Positions 1 through 5,514 of a DNA stretch of 6,528 nucleotides are shown piece by piece. Position 1 is the stretch's first letter. Each line of letters starts with the position of its first letter. The stretch covers positions 1-6,528 of the forward strand of contig SFMO01000019.1 of NCBI GenBank assembly GCA_004554385.1, read 5' to 3'. Position numbers and translations under genes: made by a program. The DNA comes from Ruminococcus flavefaciens. Lineage in GTDB: Bacteria; Bacillota; Clostridia; Oscillospirales; Ruminococcaceae. The notes below the pieces were generated by a model that worked only from the letters and a program-made list of their open reading frames with translations, did not search any database and was not told the origin of the DNA.

Positions 1-414
1 CAAATTACCAATCGTATGCTATCAGAAAAGGGAGATATTAGAGTTATTAAATCGAGAAATATTAATGACTTAGGTACGGAAATTGTTCCTATTGCTGGTT
101 ACGATTCCTACATTTCAAAAGAAGAAGCACAGAATTTAAGTGTTTTTTCATTTTATTCTGATTCCTCGGTTTACCTTACACCTAATATGACATATAAGCC
201 CAGATTGATAGAAAAGCCTGCAAACACGCTTGTTAACGGCTCGGTTGCTATTTTAACTTTAAAGAAAGGGTTATCTCTTACTGAAAAGCAACGGGCATTT
301 TTCTCAACCGACGAATATCGGGCTTTTTATAAAATTGCTCGTAATTATCAGACAAGATCACTAAATGTTGATAGCAATTCAGTATTTTTCTTTGGTTTAC
401 TGAGAGAGGTGTAA
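1..414 (+). CDS. C-terminal part of an adenine-type DNA methyltransferase of a type II R-M system (5' end outside window)
   Basis: The reading frame is open from base 1, so the gene begins upstream; an internal ATG at 16 is not a credible start. The visible 137 residues look like the target-recognition and C-terminal part of an N6-adenine DNA methyltransferase. There is a GDIRVIKSRNI segment near the left edge, as in TRDs of such enzymes, and a tail reading FFSTDEYRAFYKIARN and then TRSLNVDSNSVFFFG, a pattern I associate with the C-termini of type II/IIG-like adenine methylases. The catalytic NPPY-type and SAM-binding motifs would lie upstream and cannot be checked. It ends 2 nt before the endonuclease gene, so the two are almost certainly co-transcribed and translationally coupled. 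Its role would be to methylate the recognition site and protect host DNA from the neighbouring nuclease. Base composition is clearly more AT-rich than in the genes after 3413. Family-level call fairly good; exact subtype unknown. Confidence 0.72.
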   Translation, partial: QITNRMLSEKGDIRVIKSRNINDLGTEIVPIAGYDSYISKEEAQNLSVFSFYSDSSVYLTPNMTYKPRLIEKPANTLVNGSVAILTLKKGLSLTEKQRAFFSTDEYRAFYKIARNYQTRSLNVDSNSVFFFGLLREV

Positions 415-416
415 AT

Positions 417-1646
417 ATGAGATTTTTAAGTAAAGCAGAAATAGACGAATTCTTATCTCAAAGAGACTATGACATTCGAAAATCACATAACGCTCGTTGG
501 ATAGATCAGAAATGTACGCCTGATGTCCTTACGATAATTGCAGACTGCATTGCAAATTATGTATCCGAGAAAGGAAACGACTATTTTACTTCTATGGATA
601 TTTGGCACGATGCTTATACAGTAGAGAACGTTGAAAGTATATTTAAAAAGCCAAACCCAGATGAAACTAAAGCACGAAGCGAATATGATAAGTTCTTTCA
701 ACAGCCAATGGAACTGCTCGCCTATTCAGGAGTGCTTGAAAAGGATAAGAGAAAAACCAGAAACTATTATCGTGTCGCCAACGAGGAGATGCTCGAATAT
801 ATTTCTCTCCGAGACAGAAATGCTTTAACTTTCTTACAGTGCTATATTACTAATGTCCTTTCTGATTCGGGCATCATTGGTAAATTTGAATTGTTTTTCA
901 ACAATACAAGCAAAGAAAACTTTGATTCGCTCAAATCAGATTATGAGGATTTTATAATTGCAAATACTCCAATAAATGGGCTAACAGAGTGCCGCAGAAT
1001 ATTTACAAAAGTAATTAATCCGCTTGCATTTTTACACGGAACAGAAGGTACTGAACGCGGACATCTCTCTAAGCATAAAATCACATACGATATGCTTATG
1101 TATAACCGAGATAATTTCAGGGACATTTATTCCGATAAACCCAAGGAAATGACACGCTCAGAATATGAAATGACCTTAGGTATCAAAATCAATAAAGACC
1201 TTACAAAGTATATGTCAGCCAAAGCTAAGCGCATAGTGAGGGTTTATAATGATCAGTTCCGAAACGGGCTTACTGAAGTTCTTGAAGATGAGCGCCATAT
1301 TGGTGATTTAGCGACCAACATTCATCACATTTTCCCTGAAGCTGATTATCCGACGATTTGTTATTATATTGAGAACCTGATAGCACTTACACCGACGCAG
1401 CATTTTAACTACGCTCACCCGAATGGAAATACTCAGTCTATTAACAGAGAGTACCAGCATATATGTTTATTAGCGAAATCAGCCACTATTAGAGATGACT
1501 TGGAAAATCATGAAGAACCTATTTATTCTTTTGATAAGTTTATTTATGTGTTGCTTGTAGGCCTTGAAAAAGAAACCTTTTCAGAAATTGAGTATGGCGA
1601 TTATGATGGCTTAGTCGCAGCGATAAATCTCGCATATTCGGCATAA
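417..1646 (+). CDS. HNH-motif type II restriction endonuclease (partner of the upstream methyltransferase)
   Basis: This is a complete 409-residue protein. The ATG lies 2 nt after the methyltransferase stop, with an AGAGAGG Shine-Dalgarno at 403-409. Near the C-terminus is a beta-beta-alpha-metal (HNH) nuclease signature: H303-H304-I-F-P, then N320 in IENLIAL, then H329 in TPTQH, with H334 five residues later. The H304-x15-N320-x8-H329 spacing fits HNH nucleases. H303/H304 would provide the general base and metal ligand, N320 would orient the loop, and H329 would bind metal. Residues 1-290 have no motif I recognise and probably carry site recognition. Position directly behind a DNA methyltransferase argues for a restriction enzyme cutting unmethylated foreign DNA rather than a homing endonuclease. 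It could belong to the Alw26I/Eco31I/Esp3I-like HNH group, but I cannot confirm that. AT-rich like its neighbour, consistent with joint acquisition as cargo. Confidence 0.75.
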   Translation: MRFLSKAEIDEFLSQRDYDIRKSHNARWIDQKCTPDVLTIIADCIANYVSEKGNDYFTSMDIWHDAYTVENVESIFKKPNPDETKARSEYDKFFQQPMELLAYSGVLEKDKRKTRNYYRVANEEMLEYISLRDRNALTFLQCYITNVLSDSGIIGKFELFFNNTSKENFDSLKSDYEDFIIANTPINGLTECRRIFTKVINPLAFLHGTEGTERGHLSKHKITYDMLMYNRDNFRDIYSDKPKEMTRSEYEMTLGIKINKDLTKYMSAKAKRIVRVYNDQFRNGLTEVLEDERHIGDLATNIHHIFPEADYPTICYYIENLIALTPTQHFNYAHPNGNTQSINREYQHICLLAKSATIRDDLENHEEPIYSFDKFIYVLLVGLEKETFSEIEYGDYDGLVAAINLAYSA

Positions 1647-1651
1647 TTACG

Positions 1652-1687
1652 TCCTGGCTACAATCAATGAATCTATTGTAGACAGGA
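1652..1687 (+). promoter_or_regulatory. Hairpin sequestering the Shine-Dalgarno of the following small reading frame
   Basis: The arm TCCTGgCTACAAT (1652-1664) pairs with ATTGTAGaCAGGA (1675-1687): 12 of 13 positions, one G/A mismatch, 10-nt loop. It begins 6 nt after the endonuclease stop. Its 3' arm contains the first part of the AGGAGGTG Shine-Dalgarno (1684-1691) of the frame starting at 1699, so in mRNA the ribosome site would be partly hidden. There is no T-tract, so it is not a standard terminator. A translation-control or mRNA-stability role is inference. Confidence 0.5.
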
Positions 1688-1698
1688 GGTGAAGTATA

Positions 1699-1981
1699 AT
1701 GCAAAAGTACGTGTTTGGTAAAAATGGACAGGTATATTTTGATACAGATGAAGAACTTAGGGAAGCTGTAGAGTGTATATCCTTACTTCTCCAAATGTTG
1801 ATTATTCTGTTCATGAAAACAATCAGAATCAGGGGGCTTGGGGACCCGAGGACAGAATCCATTTTAAAAGTGCAGTTGGTGCCCAGAATGCCTTAAGCGT
1901 ATTATGACTGCTGGCAATGGTAGTATTTACGGTAGAATTAACTGCAAAGAATTTGTTGATTACTTAAACGCTCAAAAGTGA
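1699..1981 (+). pseudogene. Small hypothetical gene of about 93 codons, broken by two frame changes
   Basis: The frame opens at ATG 1699 behind a very strong Shine-Dalgarno (AGGAGGTG, 1684-1691). It starts MQKYVFGKNGQVYFDTDEEL and then becomes low-quality sequence, ending at 1896. A coherent hydrophilic continuation is found in the next frame from about 1776 (YILTSPNVDYSVHENNQNQ, then GAWGPEDRIHFKSAVGAQNAL), which stops at 1905. The third frame from 1895 continues KRIMTAGNGSIYGRINCKEF and ends at TGA 1979-1981. Both jumps have the same sign and fit loss of one base each; the second is explained by AAA becoming AA (GCC TTA AAG in place of GCC TTAAG). Neither junction has a slippery heptamer, so programmed frameshifting is unlikely. 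The joined protein resembles nothing I recognise. It sits behind the R-M pair and could have been an accessory gene of it. Sequencing or assembly indels are an equally good explanation. Confidence 0.5.
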
Positions 1982-1991
1982 GTTAATCATC

Positions 1992-2030
1992 ATAGTTTGC
2001 TAATGATTGTAGCTTTTGTATGCAAACTAT
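1992..2030. repeat. 9-bp perfect inverted repeat just before the terminator
   Basis: ATAGTTTGC (1992-2000) and GCAAACTAT (2022-2030) are exact reverse complements around a 21-nt AT-rich spacer. They lie between the end of the broken gene and the terminator hairpin. No T-tract follows, so it is not itself a terminator. It may be a 3'-end stabilising structure or a boundary site; a 9-mer arm pair could also arise by chance in AT-rich DNA. Confidence 0.4.
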
Positions 2031-2035
2031 ATGTT

Positions 2036-2068
2036 GACCGCCTTAGATAACTCTAAGGCGGTCTTTTT
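2036..2068 (+). terminator. Intrinsic terminator closing the R-M module
   Basis: A perfect 12-bp stem, GACCGCCTTAGA (2036-2047) with TCTAAGGCGGTC (2052-2063), has a 4-nt loop TAAC and is followed at once by TTTTT (2064-2068). The T-run is only on the plus-strand side, so it ends rightward transcription from the restriction module. The minus-strand gene to the right also runs into it, but there the hairpin lacks a proper U-tract. Confidence 0.93.
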
Positions 2069-2095
2069 CGAACTATGACCGGAATCAAAGATAAA

Positions 2096-3103
2096 TCACT
2101 CCGCCTCGGCTTCCAGACCATACACAAAGCTCATAACGTCCTGCTTCATTTTCTCATAGAAAGCACTCAGCTCCTCATCGGGCAGACGGTTCTCGGCTTC
2201 ATACTCATCGAGCTTATCCTGCATCTGCTTCGTGAACACCTTGCGTTGCTGGTCATACTTCTCCACAAGTGCAGGATCATCAAGCACCTCGGCAGACAGT
2301 TTTGTTTTCTGCTGACCGATATAGTTACTGAGTCTTGTGCTGTACACCTTATAAGTGCCGTTCTCTCTTTTGCGCCTTTTGGCATTCTTGACTTCACGCT
2401 GATAGGTTGCCTGACAGCTCTCTGCTTCACAGGCGACCGCATTTTTCTTTCCGAGGAATACCTTACCGCAATACTTACAGCTGCAAACATATAGCTTCAT
2501 CTTATGAATAGCAAAGCTGAAATCATAGAAGAAGTTCACAAGTGCCGTGTCAGCTACGGTGTATATATCGTTCCTGTCATTTCCCCGTATGATTATCTTA
2601 TCAAAACTGAGCCTGAATGCTTTCATATCGCTCTCGGAATTGAAGTCGAAGTTCCAGTCATCACGCATGACCTCACGGATATGGTTGAACACTTCATTGA
2701 CATACTCGGTGGACTTCTTCAAAGCACGGGTATTAAAGAAAGCTCCTGCCTTGTCTATGTCCTCTCTCGCTTCGGTGAACACATCACGGAGCGTGTCGGA
2801 ATAATATCGTGTAAAGAAATTGAAACTGTTCAGGCAGTTATCATCAAACCGTTCCAATATCTCACGGAACACCGCACCTCTGCCGTTGATAGCACCTATC
2901 AACTCGTCCGTGAGCTGCTCATAGTCCAGAAAGCCGTTGCGGAACTCCATTATATCTCTGAAAACCTCATCAAAACTCAGGACGGTCTGCATATCTTCGG
3001 AGATATTTCCCCATAATTCCGGATCATCCTCCGTGACCACAAATATAACGTTCTTTGCCTGCTCGTCGATGCGATAGAGCAGGATTTTTCTATTTTCAGC
3101 CAT
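2096..3103 (-). CDS. Zinc-finger protein, DUF6076-like, of a mobile element
   Basis: A 335-residue soluble protein. The ATG (reverse strand, 3103-3101) has an ideal AAAGGAG Shine-Dalgarno 7 nt upstream. Residues 1-200 are acidic and mostly helical by composition, with no membrane segment. A Cys cluster follows: C207, C209, C212, C225 and C230 in the context CSCKYCGKVF and then CEAESC, next to a basic stretch REVKNAKRRKR. That is the layout of a small treble-clef/CGNR-like zinc finger. The last ~70 residues are charged and likely coiled. I relate it to DUF6076, a family of unknown function common in Firmicutes mobile elements; this is from memory of the pattern, not a search. It is transcribed away from the DUF3987 operon, and its own promoter overlaps a repeat cluster. 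With the putative DNA-binding finger this suggests, but does not prove, a regulator of the divergent region. Confidence 0.72.
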   Translation of the reverse strand: MAENRKILLYRIDEQAKNVIFVVTEDDPELWGNISEDMQTVLSFDEVFRDIMEFRNGFLDYEQLTDELIGAINGRGAVFREILERFDDNCLNSFNFFTRYYSDTLRDVFTEAREDIDKAGAFFNTRALKKSTEYVNEVFNHIREVMRDDWNFDFNSESDMKAFRLSFDKIIIRGNDRNDIYTVADTALVNFFYDFSFAIHKMKLYVCSCKYCGKVFLGKKNAVACEAESCQATYQREVKNAKRRKRENGTYKVYSTRLSNYIGQQKTKLSAEVLDDPALVEKYDQQRKVFTKQMQDKLDEYEAENRLPDEELSAFYEKMKQDVMSFVYGLEAEAE

Positions 3104-3118
3104 GTTTTGCTCCTTTCC

Positions 3119-3292
3119 TATAACGTAATTTATCGTGTACGTTATGAATGTTATAGCACTTTAGACCATGCTTGTCAATAGATTTTGATAAAACATAACG
3201 TCATTGAAACTTACGTTATATGATTTATGAGATGAATAACGTCAAATTCCAATATTATAACGTAATATTATGGACTTATCGCATATCGTTAT
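3119..3292. repeat. Cluster of seven ATAACGT-type repeats (operator or iteron array)
   Basis: Exact copies of ATAACGT lie on the plus strand at 3120-3126, 3195-3201, 3236-3242 and 3257-3263. Reverse copies (ACGTTAT) lie at 3139-3145 and 3213-3219, and a one-mismatch reverse copy (TCGTTAT) at 3286-3292. Three copies extend to TATAACGTAA: 3119-3128, 3256-3265 and, reversed, 3211-3220. Two convergent pairs have centre spacings of 19 and 18 bp, and neighbours 4-5 and 5-6 are 23 and 21 bp apart, close to two helical turns. Copies overlap or abut both divergent promoters. One more exact heptamer lies just inside the zinc-finger gene (3045-3051) and one at its far end (2133-2139). Most likely these are binding sites for an element-encoded regulator or a replication initiator; which one is inference. 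Confidence 0.85.
3150..3178 (-). promoter_or_regulatory. Sigma-70-type promoter of the minus-strand zinc-finger gene
   Basis: On the reverse strand there is a perfect -35 TTGACA (3178-3173), a 17-nt spacer and a -10 TATAAC (3155-3150, 5 of 6). Predicted transcription start is near 3143, about 40 nt before the ATG. One ATAACGT-type repeat (3139-3145) covers the start point and another (3120-3126) lies in the short leader, a typical placement for repressor operators. Confidence 0.75.
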
Positions 3293-3300
3293 GGTAAAAT
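3271..3300 (+). promoter_or_regulatory. Extended -10 promoter of the DUF3987/primase operon
   Basis: The -35 TGGACT (3271-3276, 4 of 6) is followed after 18 nt by the -10 TAAAAT (3295-3300, 5 of 6). TGG directly before the -10 makes it an extended -10. Predicted start is near 3307, giving a leader of about 105 nt. A repeat copy (3286-3292) sits between the two boxes and another (3257-3263) just upstream of the -35, so the promoter is probably controlled through the repeat cluster. Confidence 0.6.
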
Positions 3301-3337
3301 GGTTTTGTCAGCAAGAGAAAGACAGCTGACAGCGGAA

Positions 3338-3364
3338 CAACATACCTCATGTTGACCGCAACAT
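3338..3364 (+). promoter_or_regulatory. Leader with alternative hairpins (CAACAT / ATGTTG / CAACAT)
   Basis: CAACAT (3338-3343), ATGTTG (3349-3354) and CAACAT (3359-3364) follow each other with 5- and 4-nt spacers. The middle arm can pair perfectly with either outer arm but not both, which is the geometry of an attenuator or switch. Slightly upstream, TGTCAGC (3306-3312) and GCTGACA (3325-3331) form another stem. There is no U-tract terminator after the second hairpin, so any switching would act on translation or protein binding. Stems are only 6 bp. Confidence 0.35.
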
Positions 3365-3383
3365 TTATAAAGCGCTTTATAAA
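3364..3383. repeat. Perfect 20-bp palindrome upstream of the DUF3987 gene
   Basis: TTTATAAAGCGCTTTATAAA is its own reverse complement with no spacer. It lies in the transcribed leader, 30 nt before the TTG start, and ends 10 nt before the AAAGGA ribosome site. A spacer-less palindrome of this length is typical of a site for a dimeric DNA-binding protein; as RNA it could fold into an 8-bp hairpin. Confidence 0.7.
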
Positions 3384-3412
3384 ATATCAAACGAAAGGAC
3401 GATGATAGATCG

Positions 3413-4894
3413 TTGAACAATGAAACACAGTGGGTCCAGCCCACACCGCTCAGGGGAAACAGGTCAAACCTGATAGACTTCCCCGTAAATGCCTTGCCGC
3501 CTATACTCCGTGAAATGGCATTTGCTATCTCACGGACTACACTTTCAGATGTGTCTATGGCGGCTACCTCGATACTCTCCTCGGTGAGCTACTGCTTCTC
3601 GGGACAGTTCCGTATCGTAGGCAAGAAAGACCACTCCGAACCGCTTGTTATCGACAGCCTTATCGTTGCCGAAGCGAGTTTCAAGAAATCACCTGTGATG
3701 AAACTGGTCGCAAAGCCCTATCAGGACTATGTGCAGGAATACAATGAAAAGAACAAGGCTCTCATTTTGGAAAATCAGGCAAAGAAAAAGGTCATAGCCA
3801 ACAAGCTGGCGGCACTTGAAAAGAAAGCCGATGCCGATACAAAAGAGATGTCCGACCTTGCTATGGAACTGAGCAGTATCACAAATGCGGACTTCCGCCG
3901 TATCATCGTTGATGATATAACGCCCGAATCCCTCGTCAGGCAGCTTGCTATAAACGGCACACTTCTTATGATGTCCGATGAAGCAGGCTCGCTCGGCAAC
4001 TTCAACGGCAGATACAGTGCCAACGGTGCGCCGAATCTCGACTTGCTCTTGAAATCGTGGAACGGTGAAACTTTCATCAGTGACCGTATCACCCGTGAAA
4101 GCGTTATCCTTTACAAGCCCTATGTTTCTATCTGCCTTGCGTGTCAGCCATATATCTGGGACAGTATGATAGGAAATATGGCGTTCAGGGGAAGCGGTTT
4201 CCTTGCAAGGCTTGTGTACTGCTTTCCGAAAGACCTCAGAGGAACACGCAAGTACAACACCGAGCCTATCCCCGATGAACTGTCCGAACGTTATCACAAG
4301 TTGATATATGCTCTGCTGAACTACAAGTTTCAGCGTTTTGAACTTCATCAGGCGGACGAAAAACTTCTTTTACTTGATGAAAAGGCAAAAGATGAATATG
4401 TGTTCCTGCACGATCAGTTCGTGGAAAAACAGCTTGTCACCGATATGGCATTCTGTGCCGACTGGGGCGGTAAGTTTCACGGACTGGTGTTGAGGATATG
4501 CGGTATACTGCATTGTATCAAAACGGTGCTGAATGGGGAGAAGCCCGATGAGGTCAAGGTATCTCACGATACGATGTGCAACGCTATCGAGATCGGTCAT
4601 TATTTCCGCTTGCAGGCGATATATGCCTACGGGCTGGGGGATACCGACAATCAGACTTTGCAGGCAGAACGAATAGTCGCAAAGATACGCTCGAAAAACA
4701 TAACACAGATCAGGCAGAATGACCTTTACAAACTTTGCCGCTGCAAGCTGTTCAAGAACGCTCAGGAGTTCGCAGAAGTGGTAGCTGTCCTTGAAGAATA
4801 CGGCTATCTCAAAAGCGAGACCATTCCCGGGGCTAACAACAATCCCAAAGGCTGCACGATGCTCTACATCAACCCGTTGATGTTCAGACAGTGA
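3413..4894 (+). CDS. DUF3987 family protein (putative NTPase/primase-helicase-like, YfjI-type)
   Basis: A 493-residue protein. The TTG start at 3413 is chosen because the N-terminal WVQPTPL...DFPVNALPP segment is typical of the family and the next in-frame Met is residue 34. AAAGGA (3394-3399) is 13 nt upstream, a long spacing. Family features: EASFKKSPVM (87-96), matching the SGERKSP-like segment; a charged coiled-coil insert (about 104-155); LLMMSDEAGSL (184-194), a Walker B-like acidic site; LLKSWNGE (211-218); CQP (244-246); RGSGFLARLVYCFP (259-272), with a possible arginine finger; and a C-terminal helical/winged-helix-like part (about 420-485). A canonical Walker A is absent. DUF3987 proteins are common in phages and integrative elements beside primase fragments, and are thought to act in element replication; biochemical function is not established here. 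It is the first gene of a rightward operon ending with the CHC2 protein. Confidence 0.8.
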   Translation: MNNETQWVQPTPLRGNRSNLIDFPVNALPPILREMAFAISRTTLSDVSMAATSILSSVSYCFSGQFRIVGKKDHSEPLVIDSLIVAEASFKKSPVMKLVAKPYQDYVQEYNEKNKALILENQAKKKVIANKLAALEKKADADTKEMSDLAMELSSITNADFRRIIVDDITPESLVRQLAINGTLLMMSDEAGSLGNFNGRYSANGAPNLDLLLKSWNGETFISDRITRESVILYKPYVSICLACQPYIWDSMIGNMAFRGSGFLARLVYCFPKDLRGTRKYNTEPIPDELSERYHKLIYALLNYKFQRFELHQADEKLLLLDEKAKDEYVFLHDQFVEKQLVTDMAFCADWGGKFHGLVLRICGILHCIKTVLNGEKPDEVKVSHDTMCNAIEIGHYFRLQAIYAYGLGDTDNQTLQAERIVAKIRSKNITQIRQNDLYKLCRCKLFKNAQEFAEVVAVLEEYGYLKSETIPGANNNPKGCTMLYINPLMFRQ

Positions 4895-4900
4895 AGCATA

Positions 4901-4955
4901 CACATTCAACACTTTCCGCACTTTCTGTCTTGAATGTGCTGAAAATGCGGAAAGT
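4901..4955 (+). promoter_or_regulatory. Two interleaved perfect inverted repeats (pseudoknot topology)
   Basis: Arms in order: A CACATTCAA (4901-4909), B ACTTTCCGCA (4911-4920), A' TTGAATGTG (4930-4938), B' TGCGGAAAGT (4946-4955). A pairs with A' (9 bp) and B with B' (10 bp), both without mismatch. The A-B-A'-B' order is that of an H-type pseudoknot with connecting segments of 1, 9 and 7 nt. It begins 6 nt after the DUF3987 stop and ends 37 nt before the HTH gene start. It may control expression of the downstream genes, process the operon mRNA, or be a paired binding site in DNA. Confidence 0.6.
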
Positions 4956-4992
4956 TCACAACACAAACCGTAGAAAGAGAGAGGTTTACACT

Positions 4993-5289
4993 ATGACTAC
5001 AACACAGAAAAAAGAGATCGTAGACAACATTCTGGAGCTGCTCATTCAGCTCACCGAGGACGGAGAGAACTCCGCTCCGCAGACCACTACCGCACCGACT
5101 TCCAACAAGGTCGAGATGCTGACTATCAAGGAGAGCGCCGCACTCATCAGCGGACTTTCCGAACACACAGTACGCCAGCTTGTGAAGCAGGGCAAAGTGA
5201 AATCCGTCCGCACTGGCGAGGGCAGGAACGGAAAAATACTCGTCAACAAGGCTGACCTTGTGGAGTATTTTCAGGGAAAGGGGGCGTGA
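4993..5289 (+). CDS. Excisionase-type helix-turn-helix DNA-binding protein
   Basis: The protein is 98 residues from ATG 4993, chosen for its AGAGAGG ribosome site 8 nt upstream. The frame is open back to 4891, but that would include the inverted-repeat region and give an atypical basic leader. Residues 1-22 are an amphipathic helix (QKKEIVDNILELLIQL), 23-38 a Thr/Ser/Pro-rich linker, and 43-93 a MerR/excisionase-like winged HTH: LTIKESAALISGLSEHTVRQ, then LVKQGKVKSVRTG, a wing, and ILVNKADLVEYFQ. Such small HTH_17 proteins act as recombination directionality factors or as transcription factors in mobile elements. Lying inside a replication-type operon rather than next to an integrase, it may be a regulator or replication accessory instead of a true excisionase. 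The next gene follows after 4 nt. Confidence 0.8.
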   Translation: MTTTQKKEIVDNILELLIQLTEDGENSAPQTTTAPTSNKVEMLTIKESAALISGLSEHTVRQLVKQGKVKSVRTGEGRNGKILVNKADLVEYFQGKGA

Positions 5290-5293
5290 GAAT

Positions 5294-5512
5294 ATGTACG
5301 AGTACAACGAGAACGATATCCGCAACAACGGTATCCATACTTTCGATGATGCCGAGCAGGAGGAGCTTTACTACAAGATGCTCCATACGCTGTTCTATTG
5401 TGGCTTCTATGCTGCCGATAACAAGGACTGCGATCCCTGCCATTTCCTGACCGAGCAGGAGCAGAACGTTTACAAGTCGGCTCTCGACTTCTACAACTCT
5501 ATCCCGTTCTGA
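5294..5512 (+). CDS. Small acidic protein of unknown function, 72 residues
   Basis: I do not recognise this family. The ATG at 5294 follows the HTH stop by 4 nt, with a purine-rich GGGAAAGGGGG stretch just upstream as ribosome site; the frame extends upstream to 5258 but those codons overlap the HTH gene. The protein is acidic and Tyr/Asp/Glu-rich, with three cysteines at residues 36, 46 and 49 (FYCGFY and CDPCHF). C46-x2-C49 could be half of a metal site or a redox pair, but that is a guess. There is no signal peptide or membrane segment. Tight packing between the HTH and CHC2 genes (4 and 2 nt gaps) shows that it belongs to the same operon, probably with a helper role in element replication or its control. 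Confidence 0.7.
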   Translation: MYEYNENDIRNNGIHTFDDAEQEELYYKMLHTLFYCGFYAADNKDCDPCHFLTEQEQNVYKSALDFYNSIPF

Positions 5513-5514
5513 GA

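Noticed and set aside
1760..1897. Programmed -1 ribosomal frameshifting as explanation for the three-frame small gene.
   Set aside because: No X-XXY-YYZ slippery heptamer is present at either junction, and two such events in one short gene would be exceptional.
2504..3016. Plus-strand 170-codon frame opposite the zinc-finger gene, and a neighbouring frame at 2075-2494.
   Set aside because: Both lie antisense to the minus-strand gene, which has an ideal ribosome site, a good promoter and a clear zinc finger; no independent coding signal was seen.
3119..3292. CRISPR array interpretation of the repeat cluster.
   Set aside because: The repeats are 7-10 bp, in both orientations and unevenly spaced, with no spacer-size regularity and no cas genes.
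2031..3359. 11-bp direct repeat ATGTTGACCGC at 2031-2041 and 3349-3359 flanking the zinc-finger gene, as possible insertion duplication.
   Set aside because: An 11-mer pair is expected by chance several times in a window of this size, the copies overlap other structures, and the surrounding bases do not match.
3689..4348. Long minus-strand frame inside the DUF3987 gene.
   Set aside because: It is antisense to a well-supported family protein, has Cys/Phe/His-rich low-quality composition and no ribosome site; it is a shadow frame.
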